Below are positions 21,601 to 29,470 of a DNA stretch of 64,000 nt, one piece after another (positions within the stretch are counted from its first letter, which is position 1; each line of letters starts with the position of its first letter). Made by a program: the position numbers and the translations under genes. The stretch is from Ulvibacter litoralis (GTDB lineage: Bacteria > Bacteroidota > Bacteroidia > Flavobacteriales > Flavobacteriaceae): the NCBI RefSeq assembly GCF_900102055.1, contig NZ_FNBA01000001.1:248001-312000 (forward strand). The letters are read 5' to 3'. A model generated the notes under the pieces. It was given only the letters and a program-made list of their open reading frames with translations, was not told the DNA's origin and searched no databases.

Positions 21601-21866
21601 TTTTACTGGCACTTCCCTTGGGAAATTACAAAAAATTATACGCTCCTTTTATAGACAAAATGAAAAATCATAGCGAAATTGAAACTTTTGAAAGTTTTTT
21701 TATGAGTTTTAAAGACGCAACATACAATGGCAAAGAAGTACAAGTATTAGCTTCCGAATTGCAGGAAATTATCACCCTTGATAAAAACAATTTGGGAGCA
21801 ACTCCGTTGGCAAGTTTTTCGAAACAGTTTCCGTTACTGAAACGATTCTCGTATGTAATTGATTAA
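18639..21866 (+). CDS. KAP family P-loop NTPase with N-terminal PUA/EVE-like region
   Basis: A 1075-aa STAND-like KAP NTPase. Walker A ([17 protein letters not shown]) is near residue 361, and Walker B ([43 protein letters not shown]) is near 755-795. Between them are a coiled coil and two membrane helices (about 566-590 and 600-618), an insertion typical of KAP proteins. Residues about 180-290 ([26 protein letters not shown], then [27 protein letters not shown] and [12 protein letters not shown]) resemble the PUA/EVE-like module of McrB-type proteins. KAP proteins include phage-defence and signalling NTPases. The exact role here is unknown. It is a single gene. Confidence 0.85.
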   Translation: [1075 protein letters not shown]

Positions 21867-22526
21867 TTATAAAAACAATTTAGAAACAGCGTTGTATTCT
21901 ATTTCTTTAAAGTGTGAAATCACCTTATCGGCTTTTGAGTAATCCTGATTTTTAGAATGATAACTGTTGTAACCCACACAGTAAATATTGGCTCCTTTCG
22001 CGGCTTGAATTCCGTTGGTAGAGTCTTCAATCACCATGCATTCGCTGGTGTGATGTCCAGAAGCTTCTGCAGCTTTGCTAAAAATTTCGGGATGCGGCTT
22101 GGATTCTTTTAAATCGGCACCACTTAATTTCGCCACAAAATATTGATCGAGATCAAAGCGGGTAAAAATTCGATTGATGTTAGGCATAGAAGCCGAAGAT
22201 GCCAAAACAAGAGTCAATCCGTTGCTGTGATAGTCTTTAATACGTTCTTCCACACCTTCAATAAGCCCTAGAGATTCGTCGGTATCAAAAAGATGTTTAA
22301 AGTATTTCCTCTTGATGGACACTAGATTTTCTGGCGTTGTATCCAATTCAAAATGAGTGACTAATTTTTTACAAATATTGATGGTAGATTGCCCCGTAAA
22401 ACTTTCGTAAAGAGCGTCAGAAACGGCAACAGAAGCCTCATCAAACATACTGTAATAGGCTTTTTTATGAAGCGGTTCTGTATCTACAATTACTCCATCC
22501 ATATCAAATAAAACAGCTTTAAGCAT
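21867..22526 (-). CDS. HAD family phosphatase / beta-phosphoglucomutase-like
   Basis: About 219 aa from the ATG at 22526. Motif I is VLFDMDGVIVDTEPL (Asp nucleophile and Asp acid/base), motif II is VLASSAS, motif III is the Lys of ESKPHPEIF and motif IV is MVIEDSTNGIQAA. The helical cap between motifs I and II is typical of the beta-PGM/phosphatase subclass (HAD-IA). The longest frame adds 28 residues up to 22610, but MLKAVLFDMDG is the conserved start and has a purine-rich upstream stretch. It converges directly on the KAP gene with no gap. Substrate unknown. Confidence 0.9.
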   Translation of the reverse strand: MLKAVLFDMDGVIVDTEPLHKKAYYSMFDEASVAVSDALYESFTGQSTINICKKLVTHFELDTTPENLVSIKRKYFKHLFDTDESLGLIEGVEERIKDYHSNGLTLVLASSASMPNINRIFTRFDLDQYFVAKLSGADLKESKPHPEIFSKAAEASGHHTSECMVIEDSTNGIQAAKGANIYCVGYNSYHSKNQDYSKADKVISHFKEIEYNAVSKLFL

Positions 22527-22672
22527 CTCTTTCTTTTTTTTTGCTAAGATATGGAAACCTATATAAATAACATCCTTTACTACTCGTACAAAACCCGTAA
22601 ATGATCTCATAATTTAGTATCTTGGAGCATCGAACTGGGCGTTCAATACACATTCATTTAATATTTACAATC

Positions 22673-23044
22673 ATGAAATTAGGAGCATTTTCAATAAGTC
22701 TTAGCGTTAAAGACATTCATAAATCAAAAGAATTTTACGAAAACTTAGGGTTTGAGGTTTTTGGTGGCGCAATCGAAAAAAATTATTTAATTCTGAAAAA
22801 TGGGGATTCTCTTATCGGAATATTTCAAGGAATGTTCGAAAATAACATTCTAACGTTCAATCCAGGTTGGGATACAAACGCAAACACATTAGAGCAATTT
22901 GATGATGTTCGCGACATTCAGAAACATTTAAAAGAAAAAGGAGCACAATTACTTAGTGAAGCAGACGAATCCACTTCAGGACCTGCTAGTTTTATGGTTC
23001 TAGATCCCGACGGAAACACCATTTTGGTCGATCAACATGTCTAG
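22673..23044 (+). CDS. VOC (glyoxalase/bleomycin-resistance) family protein
   Basis: About 123 aa from the ATG at 22673 (the longest frame from 22622 adds 17 unlikely residues). The glyoxalase fold shows as two beta-alpha-beta-beta-beta units: AFSISLSVKDIHKSKEFYENLGFEVFGG, then SFMVLDPDGNTILVDQHV, whose DPDGN motif is typical. VOC proteins bind a divalent metal and act as lyases, dioxygenases or resistance proteins. No substrate can be inferred here. Confidence 0.88.
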   Translation: MKLGAFSISLSVKDIHKSKEFYENLGFEVFGGAIEKNYLILKNGDSLIGIFQGMFENNILTFNPGWDTNANTLEQFDDVRDIQKHLKEKGAQLLSEADESTSGPASFMVLDPDGNTILVDQHV

Positions 23045-23155
23045 TTTTTATATGCCAAAAGAGAGGTAAGAGACTTGATACCTGACATATATCATATTTT
23101 GCGATTCCAATGCTACAAAAGGCATATTTAACTAGAATAAAAATTGATTATTCGT

Positions 23156-23163
23156 TATTTTTG
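23156..23163 (+). promoter_or_regulatory. Putative -7 element for the copper-locus operon
   Basis: TATTTTTG fits the Bacteroidota -7 consensus TAnnTTTG. It lies 18 bp upstream of the TTG start at 23181, implying a leader of only about 10 nt. Confidence 0.4.
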
Positions 23164-23180
23164 CAAAAACTAATAGTGTC

Positions 23181-23567
23181 TTGAAAAAGGTTTTTTTATT
23201 CATCTTACTACTTTCCTTTTCGGTAAGGCCTATTTTCTATGTGTCTAATATTCTCTATTACGAACTGAATATTGATTACATCATTGAAACCTATTGTGTA
23301 AATACCGACAAACCAGAATTACAATGTAATGGTAAATGTCACCTATCAAAACAACTACAATTAGTTTCACAAGAAACGAATGACTCGGAGGGAAACCTCA
23401 TCACCAACATTATTTCTGAATCTTTTTTCCCCGTTTATTTTCAATCTGAAGACACGATCAATTTTGACACTTCTTTACTCACCATTGTTCGGCTTCAAAA
23501 CTTCTACTATAGCGAAAACTACGCGTACAAGCTAGACTATCAGTTACTCAAACCTCCCATTTCATAA
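23181..23567 (+). CDS. Small secreted protein with CNGKC motif
   Basis: A 128-aa protein with an N-terminal signal/anchor (KKVFLFILLLSFSVRPIFYVSNILYY) and the motif YCVNTDKPELQCNGKCHLSKQL near residues 40-62. The paired Cys residues could bind a metal or form a disulfide. The start is a TTG at 23181, since no ATG gives the signal sequence. Short proteins of this kind occur in flavobacterial MbnP/cytochrome loci like the one that follows 83 bp downstream. I infer a metal-related periplasmic role from the motif and the neighbours; it is not shown. Confidence 0.7.
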   Translation: MKKVFLFILLLSFSVRPIFYVSNILYYELNIDYIIETYCVNTDKPELQCNGKCHLSKQLQLVSQETNDSEGNLITNIISESFFPVYFQSEDTINFDTSLLTIVRLQNFYYSENYAYKLDYQLLKPPIS

Positions 23568-23649
23568 AGTTTACATATAAAATTATTTTTTTCACAAGGC
23601 TTTAGGTGCTTGCCTAAAACAGTACCTTATATTTTAAACTTTATACAAA

Positions 23650-24450
23650 ATGAAAATATCAAAAATAGCATTAGTATTAATGCTAAGCATCTCTATTATA
23701 TCATGTTCAAGTGACGATGACAATAACACTGAAGACTTAACAGGACAAAAAGGACAATTGGTTCTAAAATTTGACAATGGCGTAGGCGACCAAGATTTCA
23801 TCTTTGGAACTTCGTACAATAAATCGAATGGAGAATCGTACAAACTAGACCAATTAAAATACATTATTAGCAATGTAAGCTTATTGGATAGCGAAGGAAA
23901 CACATTTGAGTATCCTACCGAAGACAATGTATTTTTAGTAGATGAAGCCAATGGAAACAATGCAGGTGAAATCTGGATTACCCTTGACAATGTAGATGCT
24001 GCAGATTACACGTCTATCTCATTTGGTGTCGGAATTGACCAAGAACGTTACTTACGTGGAGCAGACGGACAAGGTGATTTTTTACAAATAGCACAAGATG
24101 CAGGAATGCTATGGTCATGGGCAACTGGTTTCCGATTTGTTAGATTGGACGGAGTTTTCTCTTCAGATACAGTGACAGACCAAGCGTTAAACATTCATAT
24201 GGGAAGTGTTGGAACTTCATTAGACAACTATAGAGAAGTAACATTACCGTTTCCAAACTCGGTATTAGTAAGACCTTCAATGACACCAGAAGTACATGTA
24301 AAAACAGACATCGCTACCATTTTTGATGGTCCAACGCCTGTTAATTTCATGGATGGATACGACCAAGTACATACAGATCCTATTGAAACGCCTATTATCG
24401 CAAACAATATGATGGAAATGTTTGAAGTACACCACGTACACAATAACTAA
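23650..24450 (+). CDS. MbnP-like copper-binding lipoprotein
   Basis: A 266-aa lipoprotein: the lipobox in SISIISCSSDDDNN gives Cys about residue 19, followed by an acidic linker. The MbnP-like domain starts at GQLVLKFDNGVGDQDFIFG, continues YKLDQLKYIISNVSLLDSEG, and contains GMLWSWATGFRFVRLDG at about residues 152-168. Methanobactin-locus MbnP proteins bind copper after a Trp is oxidised to kynurenine by the di-haem enzyme MbnH. The W-S-W here is a candidate site. The next gene is an MbnH/CCP-like di-haem protein, as expected for this pairing. Confidence 0.85.
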   Translation: MKISKIALVLMLSISIISCSSDDDNNTEDLTGQKGQLVLKFDNGVGDQDFIFGTSYNKSNGESYKLDQLKYIISNVSLLDSEGNTFEYPTEDNVFLVDEANGNNAGEIWITLDNVDAADYTSISFGVGIDQERYLRGADGQGDFLQIAQDAGMLWSWATGFRFVRLDGVFSSDTVTDQALNIHMGSVGTSLDNYREVTLPFPNSVLVRPSMTPEVHVKTDIATIFDGPTPVNFMDGYDQVHTDPIETPIIANNMMEMFEVHHVHNN

Positions 24451-24524
24451 GCCTATAAAAAAATGAGGAAGGCACGTCTATTAGATTTGCCTTCCCTATT
24501 TCATAATAGTTAATACATTTTTTT

Positions 24525-25568
24525 ATGAAAAAGCTACTATTAATATGCGTGCTTATCAGTTTTATGTCTTGCGACAAAAGTGATACGATTGTTGAGTATG
24601 AGGCTATTCCTATCGATTTTACAATCCCTTCAAATTTCCCTGCTTTGCAATACAACTTGGACAACAATCCACTTACAGAAGCAGGTTTTGAGTTAGGGAA
24701 GCAATTATTTTACGAAGGAAAGTTATCGGCAAACAACTCTATTCCGTGTGCCTTTTGCCACGAGCAAGCTTTTGCCTTTACGCATCACGGACATACCTTA
24801 AGTCATGGTGTAAATGGCGGAATTGGATTGCGAAATGCACAACCCATTCAGAATTTGGCCTATCAGTCAGAATTTATGTGGGATGGCGCCGCTACGCATT
24901 TAGATTTACAACCCATCATTCCGCTTACAAGTGAACTTGAAATGGATGAAACATTGAGCAATGTAATTGAAAAATTAAAAGCCGATGAAATCTACCAAGA
25001 TGCGTTTGCGCGTGCTTTTGAAGATGGAAAAATAAATTCTGAAAACATGCTGAAAGCATTGTCTCAGTTTATGATTGTAATGGTTTCCTCCAACTCGAAA
25101 TACGACAAGTATGTGCGACAAGAAGAAAACGTACAGTTATCACAAATTGAAACAGACGGCCTAAATTTTTTCGAAAATAAATGTGCTAGTTGTCACGCTA
25201 CCGATTTGTTTACAGACCAATCGTATCGAAACAATGGACTGCCCGTTAACCCAATGCTCGATGACAAAGGAAGGTTCAATATTTTTGAAAACCAGGACGA
25301 CTTGTACAAATTTAAAGTCCCTAGTTTGAGAAATATTGAAAAAACGTATCCTTACATGCACGACGGACGACTTTCAACTTTGGAAGCTGTGCTTGATTTT
25401 TACGATGCTGGTGCCGTAGACAACGGTAATGTAGATCCTATTTTACTCAGAGCCGATGGTTCCTACGGAATCTCACTTACTGCCTATGAAAAAGAAAGCA
25501 TTATCGCTTTTCTAAAAACCTTAACAGACAATGAATTTTTACAAGATGAACGATTTTCAGAATATTAA
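24525..25568 (+). CDS. Di-haem cytochrome c peroxidase / MbnH-like protein (lipoprotein)
   Basis: A 347-aa exported protein with a lipobox (ISFMSCDKSD). Two haem-c sites are present: CAFCH near residue 75 and CASCH near residue 220. Other family motifs are LPLTSELEMDE-like spacing, KFKVPSLRNIEKTYPYMHDGRLSTLEAVLDFYD and GSYGISLTAYEKESIIAFLKTL. It belongs to the CCP/MauG superfamily. The adjacent MbnP-like gene makes an MbnH-type role (oxidising a Trp of the partner) more likely than H2O2 detoxification, but both are possible. Confidence 0.9.
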   Translation: MKKLLLICVLISFMSCDKSDTIVEYEAIPIDFTIPSNFPALQYNLDNNPLTEAGFELGKQLFYEGKLSANNSIPCAFCHEQAFAFTHHGHTLSHGVNGGIGLRNAQPIQNLAYQSEFMWDGAATHLDLQPIIPLTSELEMDETLSNVIEKLKADEIYQDAFARAFEDGKINSENMLKALSQFMIVMVSSNSKYDKYVRQEENVQLSQIETDGLNFFENKCASCHATDLFTDQSYRNNGLPVNPMLDDKGRFNIFENQDDLYKFKVPSLRNIEKTYPYMHDGRLSTLEAVLDFYDAGAVDNGNVDPILLRADGSYGISLTAYEKESIIAFLKTLTDNEFLQDERFSEY

Positions 25569-26577
25569 TATCAAACCATTTGCCATAGCAACCCTTTTGT
25601 GCTTTATAAGTTTTGGTAGTGCCTATGCTACAATTATAAAACCTAAGGACTCAATTAGTTCACAACGCTTTCAGTATATGTCTATAAACACATTAGAGGA
25701 TGATTGCGATTTATGTGGCTGTACCACGAGTGGTGGAAGTTCTGCTTTTGGTGATTTAAGCATGTCTAATTTTGTCGGAGTTCGATACATCTACCAAAAC
25801 TTTGAATCTAAAGACGGGATTTTCAGTAATTCACCCATCAGTAAAGAGCAATTTAACACCTATCAACTTTGGGGGCGTGTACCGATTAATGAATCATTCT
25901 TTTTAAGTGCGATTATTCCGTATCAAGATTTAAATCGAAACTTTGAAGACAGAGAAGAGCATCTTAGTGGGCTAGGTGACATCAATGTAATTGGATGGTA
26001 TCAGTTTAAGTTTTACAAAAAGGAACAAAAAACTGACGGTACGATGGATTTTGTGGTGGAAAGAGAACGTTCTAATCACACCTTAAACGTTGGATTGGGA
26101 GTGAAACTACCAACAGGTGAATTTGAAGAGCAACTCACCGATAAAGTTAATCCAGGATTTCAAGTGGGAACCGGTAGTTTAGATGCTTTTACCACTGCTA
26201 TTTACGGGTACAAAAAAACCAATCTAGGTTTTGCCACTACCCTCGCCTATTACTTCAAAACAAAGAATAAGAACGAATATCGCTTCGGAAATCAATTTAG
26301 TTATGCGACTACTGTTTTTTATGACATTGCTTCTGAAGAAAGTATCATTAAACCTTTTATCGGATTTTCGGGAGATGTGTACAATTCCATAGAGCAATAC
26401 GACGAAAAATTACCCGATACTGACGGTTCTATTTTTAATGGTTCTGTTGGCTCTGAATTTGTCTACGGAAAGTTTTTATTGGGCGCAAAATACACCTTAC
26501 CAATTAGTCAAAACTTATTTGGAGGAAACGTAGAAGCAAAAAATAACCTTGCCGTTTACTTCAATTATGCGCTTTAA
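25546..26577 (+). CDS. Outer-membrane beta-barrel transporter-like protein with DCDLCGC motif
   Basis: About 343 aa from the ATG at 25546, overlapping the upstream cytochrome gene by 23 bp. The signal region IKPFAIATLLCFISFGSAYA is followed by DCDLCGCTTSGGSSAFGDLSMSNFVGVRYIYQNF. The C-x2-C-x-C cluster could hold a metal. The remainder alternates polar and aromatic residues typical of a beta barrel (FNTYQLWGRVPINESFFLSAIIPYQDLNR) and ends with an aromatic-rich strand. Related proteins are annotated only as transporters. The locus suggests copper handling. Confidence 0.78.
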   Translation: MNDFQNINIKPFAIATLLCFISFGSAYATIIKPKDSISSQRFQYMSINTLEDDCDLCGCTTSGGSSAFGDLSMSNFVGVRYIYQNFESKDGIFSNSPISKEQFNTYQLWGRVPINESFFLSAIIPYQDLNRNFEDREEHLSGLGDINVIGWYQFKFYKKEQKTDGTMDFVVERERSNHTLNVGLGVKLPTGEFEEQLTDKVNPGFQVGTGSLDAFTTAIYGYKKTNLGFATTLAYYFKTKNKNEYRFGNQFSYATTVFYDIASEESIIKPFIGFSGDVYNSIEQYDEKLPDTDGSIFNGSVGSEFVYGKFLLGAKYTLPISQNLFGGNVEAKNNLAVYFNYAL

Positions 26578-26678
26578 AATTATCGCATTCAGAATAAAGA
26601 CTTTTTAAATGAAATTTTTCAGAACTTTAAACGTCAAATGAAAGAGATTAATAATTTCAATTATTACATGAAACAGTA

Positions 26679-27305
26679 ATGAATAAGAAACAAAAAAGAA
26701 GTTGGATTCAGAATGGTATTTTTGCTGTAATAGCGATTACACTTTACGCCACGGGATTACACACGGAAGTTATCGGATTTGTACAACGAGGGCTACTTGC
26801 AACAGGGCTCATGAATCCGAATGTTGAAGTAATTGCACAAGTAAATTACAACACAACGGAAGGTGAAAATAACACAACTGATCCATCGGATCCTTTTACC
26901 AAAGCTGATTTTAATTTAACATTGATCGACGCCAAAGGAAATGAGGTTTCATTAGGTGATTTTAAAGGCAAGGTAATTTTTATGAACTTATGGGCAACAT
27001 GGTGCCCACCCTGTATTGCCGAAATGCCTAGTATAAAGGAATTGCAAGATTATGTGGGTGATGATGCTGCTTTTGTAATGCTATCGCTCGACAAGGATTT
27101 TGAAAAAGCCAAAGCTTTTAATACACGGAAAGGCTATAACTTTCCAATTTATACACTCGCAACTAATCTCCCAAAAATGTACCAGTCATCTTCCATTCCA
27201 ACAACATTTATTATTGATGCTAAAGGAAATTTACGAATGATACACAAAGGCATGGCCGATTATAGCACGATGGATTTCAAAAACTTTCTAAATAGCTTAA
27301 AATAG
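26679..27305 (+). CDS. TlpA family thiol-disulfide oxidoreductase
   Basis: A 208-aa membrane-anchored periplasmic thioredoxin. There is one N-terminal membrane segment (about residues 10-28), a Thr/Asp-rich linker and a thioredoxin fold from about residue 78. The active site is WATWCPPCIAEMP (Cys near 108 and 111) and the cis-Pro segment is SSIPTTFIIDAKGNLRMIHKGMADY. It probably reduces Cys of metal sites or cytochromes. It follows the copper-type cluster by 101 bp and ends at a clear terminator, so I read it as the last gene of that group. Confidence 0.92.
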   Translation: MNKKQKRSWIQNGIFAVIAITLYATGLHTEVIGFVQRGLLATGLMNPNVEVIAQVNYNTTEGENNTTDPSDPFTKADFNLTLIDAKGNEVSLGDFKGKVIFMNLWATWCPPCIAEMPSIKELQDYVGDDAAFVMLSLDKDFEKAKAFNTRKGYNFPIYTLATNLPKMYQSSSIPTTFIIDAKGNLRMIHKGMADYSTMDFKNFLNSLK

Positions 27306-27332
27306 TTTTACTTTAAAAATAGATTAGATACT

Positions 27333-27362
27333 AAAAAAGCTGACTTAAAAGTCAGCTTTTTT
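27333..27362. terminator. Bidirectional rho-independent terminator
   Basis: AAAAAAGCTGACTT and AAGTCAGCTTTTTT form a perfect stem with an AA centre. T-runs on both strands suit the convergent TlpA and VOC genes. Confidence 0.9.
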
Positions 27363-27366
27363 GTTG

Positions 27367-27765
27367 TTATTTCTCACAATTTAGCATCCAATGGATTCCA
27401 AATTTATCTGTGCACCTTCCAAAGTAACCCCATTCACGCTCCTTAAAATCGTGATGTACTTTACCTTCAGCTGAAAGATCATTAAATAGTGTTTCTGCTT
27501 CACTCTTATCAGTTAAATCAATACTCAAATGTACTTGGTTTCCACTTGTAATGGGAGTATCTGGAGCAGCATCATAAGCCATAAAATGAACTCCTTTTCC
27601 ACTTAACTCTGCGTGCTGCAATTTGTCTCTATAGTGTTCAGGAATGTCCATCTTAGCATCCTTGTACGTTTGCTTATTTTGAATGGTAGCATTAAATAGT
27701 GTTGAATAAAATTTTAAAGCTTCTTGACAATTTCCGTCAAAAGCTAAATAAGATTGGATTTTCAT
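27367..27765 (-). CDS. VOC family protein (PhnB/3-demethylubiquinone-type)
   Basis: A 132-aa VOC-fold protein of the PhnB-like subgroup. The N-terminus MKIQSYLAFDGNCQEALKFYSTLFNA, the middle LQHAELSGKGVHFMAYDAAPDTP and the end FGRCTDKFGIHWMLNCEK match this family. It is unrelated in detail to the VOC protein at 22673. No catalytic role is established. It is a single gene ending at the shared terminator. Confidence 0.9.
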   Translation of the reverse strand: MKIQSYLAFDGNCQEALKFYSTLFNATIQNKQTYKDAKMDIPEHYRDKLQHAELSGKGVHFMAYDAAPDTPITSGNQVHLSIDLTDKSEAETLFNDLSAEGKVHHDFKEREWGYFGRCTDKFGIHWMLNCEK

Positions 27766-28046
27766 AGCTGTTTTTTTTAGTTTGTAACTTTCTATTCAAT
27801 GTAATAAGAAATTGTAAAATTTTTCAGCAGTTTAAAGTTGTTTTAACAAGGTTTATTATATGTTTAACACACTAATAAACAACATACTAAAGCACAACTA
27901 TCGTTTTAAACTAAAGAGCATTAATGAGAAAAATTGATGTCCAAAAAAGAAGCATAAACAAGAGAGAAAAACCTCCCTTTCAAATGCATAATTAGGTAAT
28001 AAATAAGACAGCTATCATGGCATTTTAAAACACCATGGCTTCAATA

Positions 28047-28559
28047 TTAATTATTTTTATCGGCGATATCCTTCATTAAAATAGCATCAATTTCTTGGTT
28101 GTCTGCACTGTGTAATACTGAAATATCACCCGTGTTTTCAAAAATAACGGCTTGAACTTCTGACAACTTATGAACGTTTGCTTCTCGTAATTTTGCCATC
28201 AAATCGCTCATACCAACATTGCATTTTTTAAGATTGTCTTGCAAAATTTCTCCATCCAGCATGATTAACTGTGGCTTATTGGTAAATAGACTTTTAAACC
28301 AAGAGTTCTTTCTAACTAAAAAAGAAAATAGAGTTTGGAAAGCAATTATCATTAGCAAAGCCAATCCTCCTTTTACTAGACTTTGATTCTCGTTTAAAAT
28401 GATGGATGCTAAAATAGATCCTATCGCAATCGTGGAAGCAAAATCGAAACTCGACATTTTAGCAAAAGTGCGCAACCCAAAGATTCGAGTTATAACAATG
28501 ATGATTGAAAATATTCCGAAAACAGATCCAACAAGTAATAGTAGTGATTGTAAATCCAT
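28047..28559 (-). CDS. DUF421 / YetF-family membrane protein
   Basis: A 170-aa protein with about three membrane helices at the N-terminus (LLLLVGSVFGIFSIIIVITRIFG, FDFASTIAIGSILASIIL, KGGLALLMIIAFQTLFSFLV). The DUF421 core is RTFAKMSSFDFASTIAIGSILA, and the cytosolic tail is PQLIMLDGEILQDNLKKCNVGMSDLMAKLREANVHKLSEVQAVIFENTGDISVL. The function of this family is unknown. It lies 4 bp downstream of the SDR gene on the same strand, so the two are probably cotranscribed. Confidence 0.88.
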   Translation of the reverse strand: MDLQSLLLLVGSVFGIFSIIIVITRIFGLRTFAKMSSFDFASTIAIGSILASIILNENQSLVKGGLALLMIIAFQTLFSFLVRKNSWFKSLFTNKPQLIMLDGEILQDNLKKCNVGMSDLMAKLREANVHKLSEVQAVIFENTGDISVLHSADNQEIDAILMKDIADKNN

Positions 28560-28563
28560 AAAA

Positions 28564-29379
28564 TTAGCTTTTACTTTTATCTATTTCATTGCATTTCAAA
28601 TCGTATTGTCGTTCTTGATATGCCTTACACATTTTTTCAAACTCTTTAGGAACAATCGTTCTAAAAGCTTGGTCATCTTGCGGGATCACGTTCACCATTT
28701 CATCAATCATTATTTGTGGGTCAAATTGATTCTCAAGTAACTTCTTAGAGGCCTCTATAATGGTTTTCTTATTGGTGAAATAGTAGTCATCATCATGCCA
28801 CTGTTCAAAACTCTCATACATTCTATCATTAAATCCCGTTTCAAAAGGCCCTGGGTTAATGCTAGCTACACTAACACCAAACGAATGCAATTCGTCTCTC
28901 AAACTCTGCGCAATAGATTCGAGGGCGTGTTTGGAAGCATTATACGCTCCTAAGTAAGGGGAAGTGGTGAGTCCTGCAATGGAAGAAACAAATACAATTT
29001 TACCCGAACCTCTTTCTTGCATGGCTCTTATAAAAGGTTGTGAGAATTCAAGCGTAGAAAACACATTTGTTTCCATTACTTGTCTAATAAGTCCAACAGG
29101 CATTTCGCCTACGGGACCCGATTGTCCCATACCAGCATTATTTACAAGGATATCAATATCGTACCTAGCGGCATTTTGACAATCTAAATCACTCAAAATA
29201 TCTAGTTTAATCACCTCAACTTTGTCTTCGATTTTGTGTTCTTTTAGTTCTTCTAATAGCTTGGATTTTTGCTCCCAAACTTGAACACCTGCTATCACTT
29301 GATGTCCTTTCTTCGCTAATCCAATTGCTGTTCCTTTTCCTAATCCGGTACCTGCACCGGTAATCATTATTTTTTTCAA
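28564..29379 (-). CDS. SDR family NAD(P)-dependent oxidoreductase
   Basis: A 271-aa classical short-chain dehydrogenase. The nucleotide-binding motif is MITGAGTGLGKGTAIGL, the NNAG motif is ILVNNAGMGQ and the catalytic set is VSSIAG (Ser) with YLGAYNASKHALES (Y-x3-K). The residues after the second beta strand do not clearly decide between NAD and NADP. The substrate is unknown. It leads a two-gene unit with the DUF421 gene. Confidence 0.92.
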   Translation of the reverse strand: MKKIMITGAGTGLGKGTAIGLAKKGHQVIAGVQVWEQKSKLLEELKEHKIEDKVEVIKLDILSDLDCQNAARYDIDILVNNAGMGQSGPVGEMPVGLIRQVMETNVFSTLEFSQPFIRAMQERGSGKIVFVSSIAGLTTSPYLGAYNASKHALESIAQSLRDELHSFGVSVASINPGPFETGFNDRMYESFEQWHDDDYYFTNKKTIIEASKKLLENQFDPQIMIDEMVNVIPQDDQAFRTIVPKEFEKMCKAYQERQYDLKCNEIDKSKS

Positions 29380-29470
29380 AATTTCTCGTTTTTAATTGGT
29401 TCTATCTTAAAATACGGATACGAATCCTAGATGTATGTTTATACTTTGTTAATTAGCATTAGTTTAGCAA

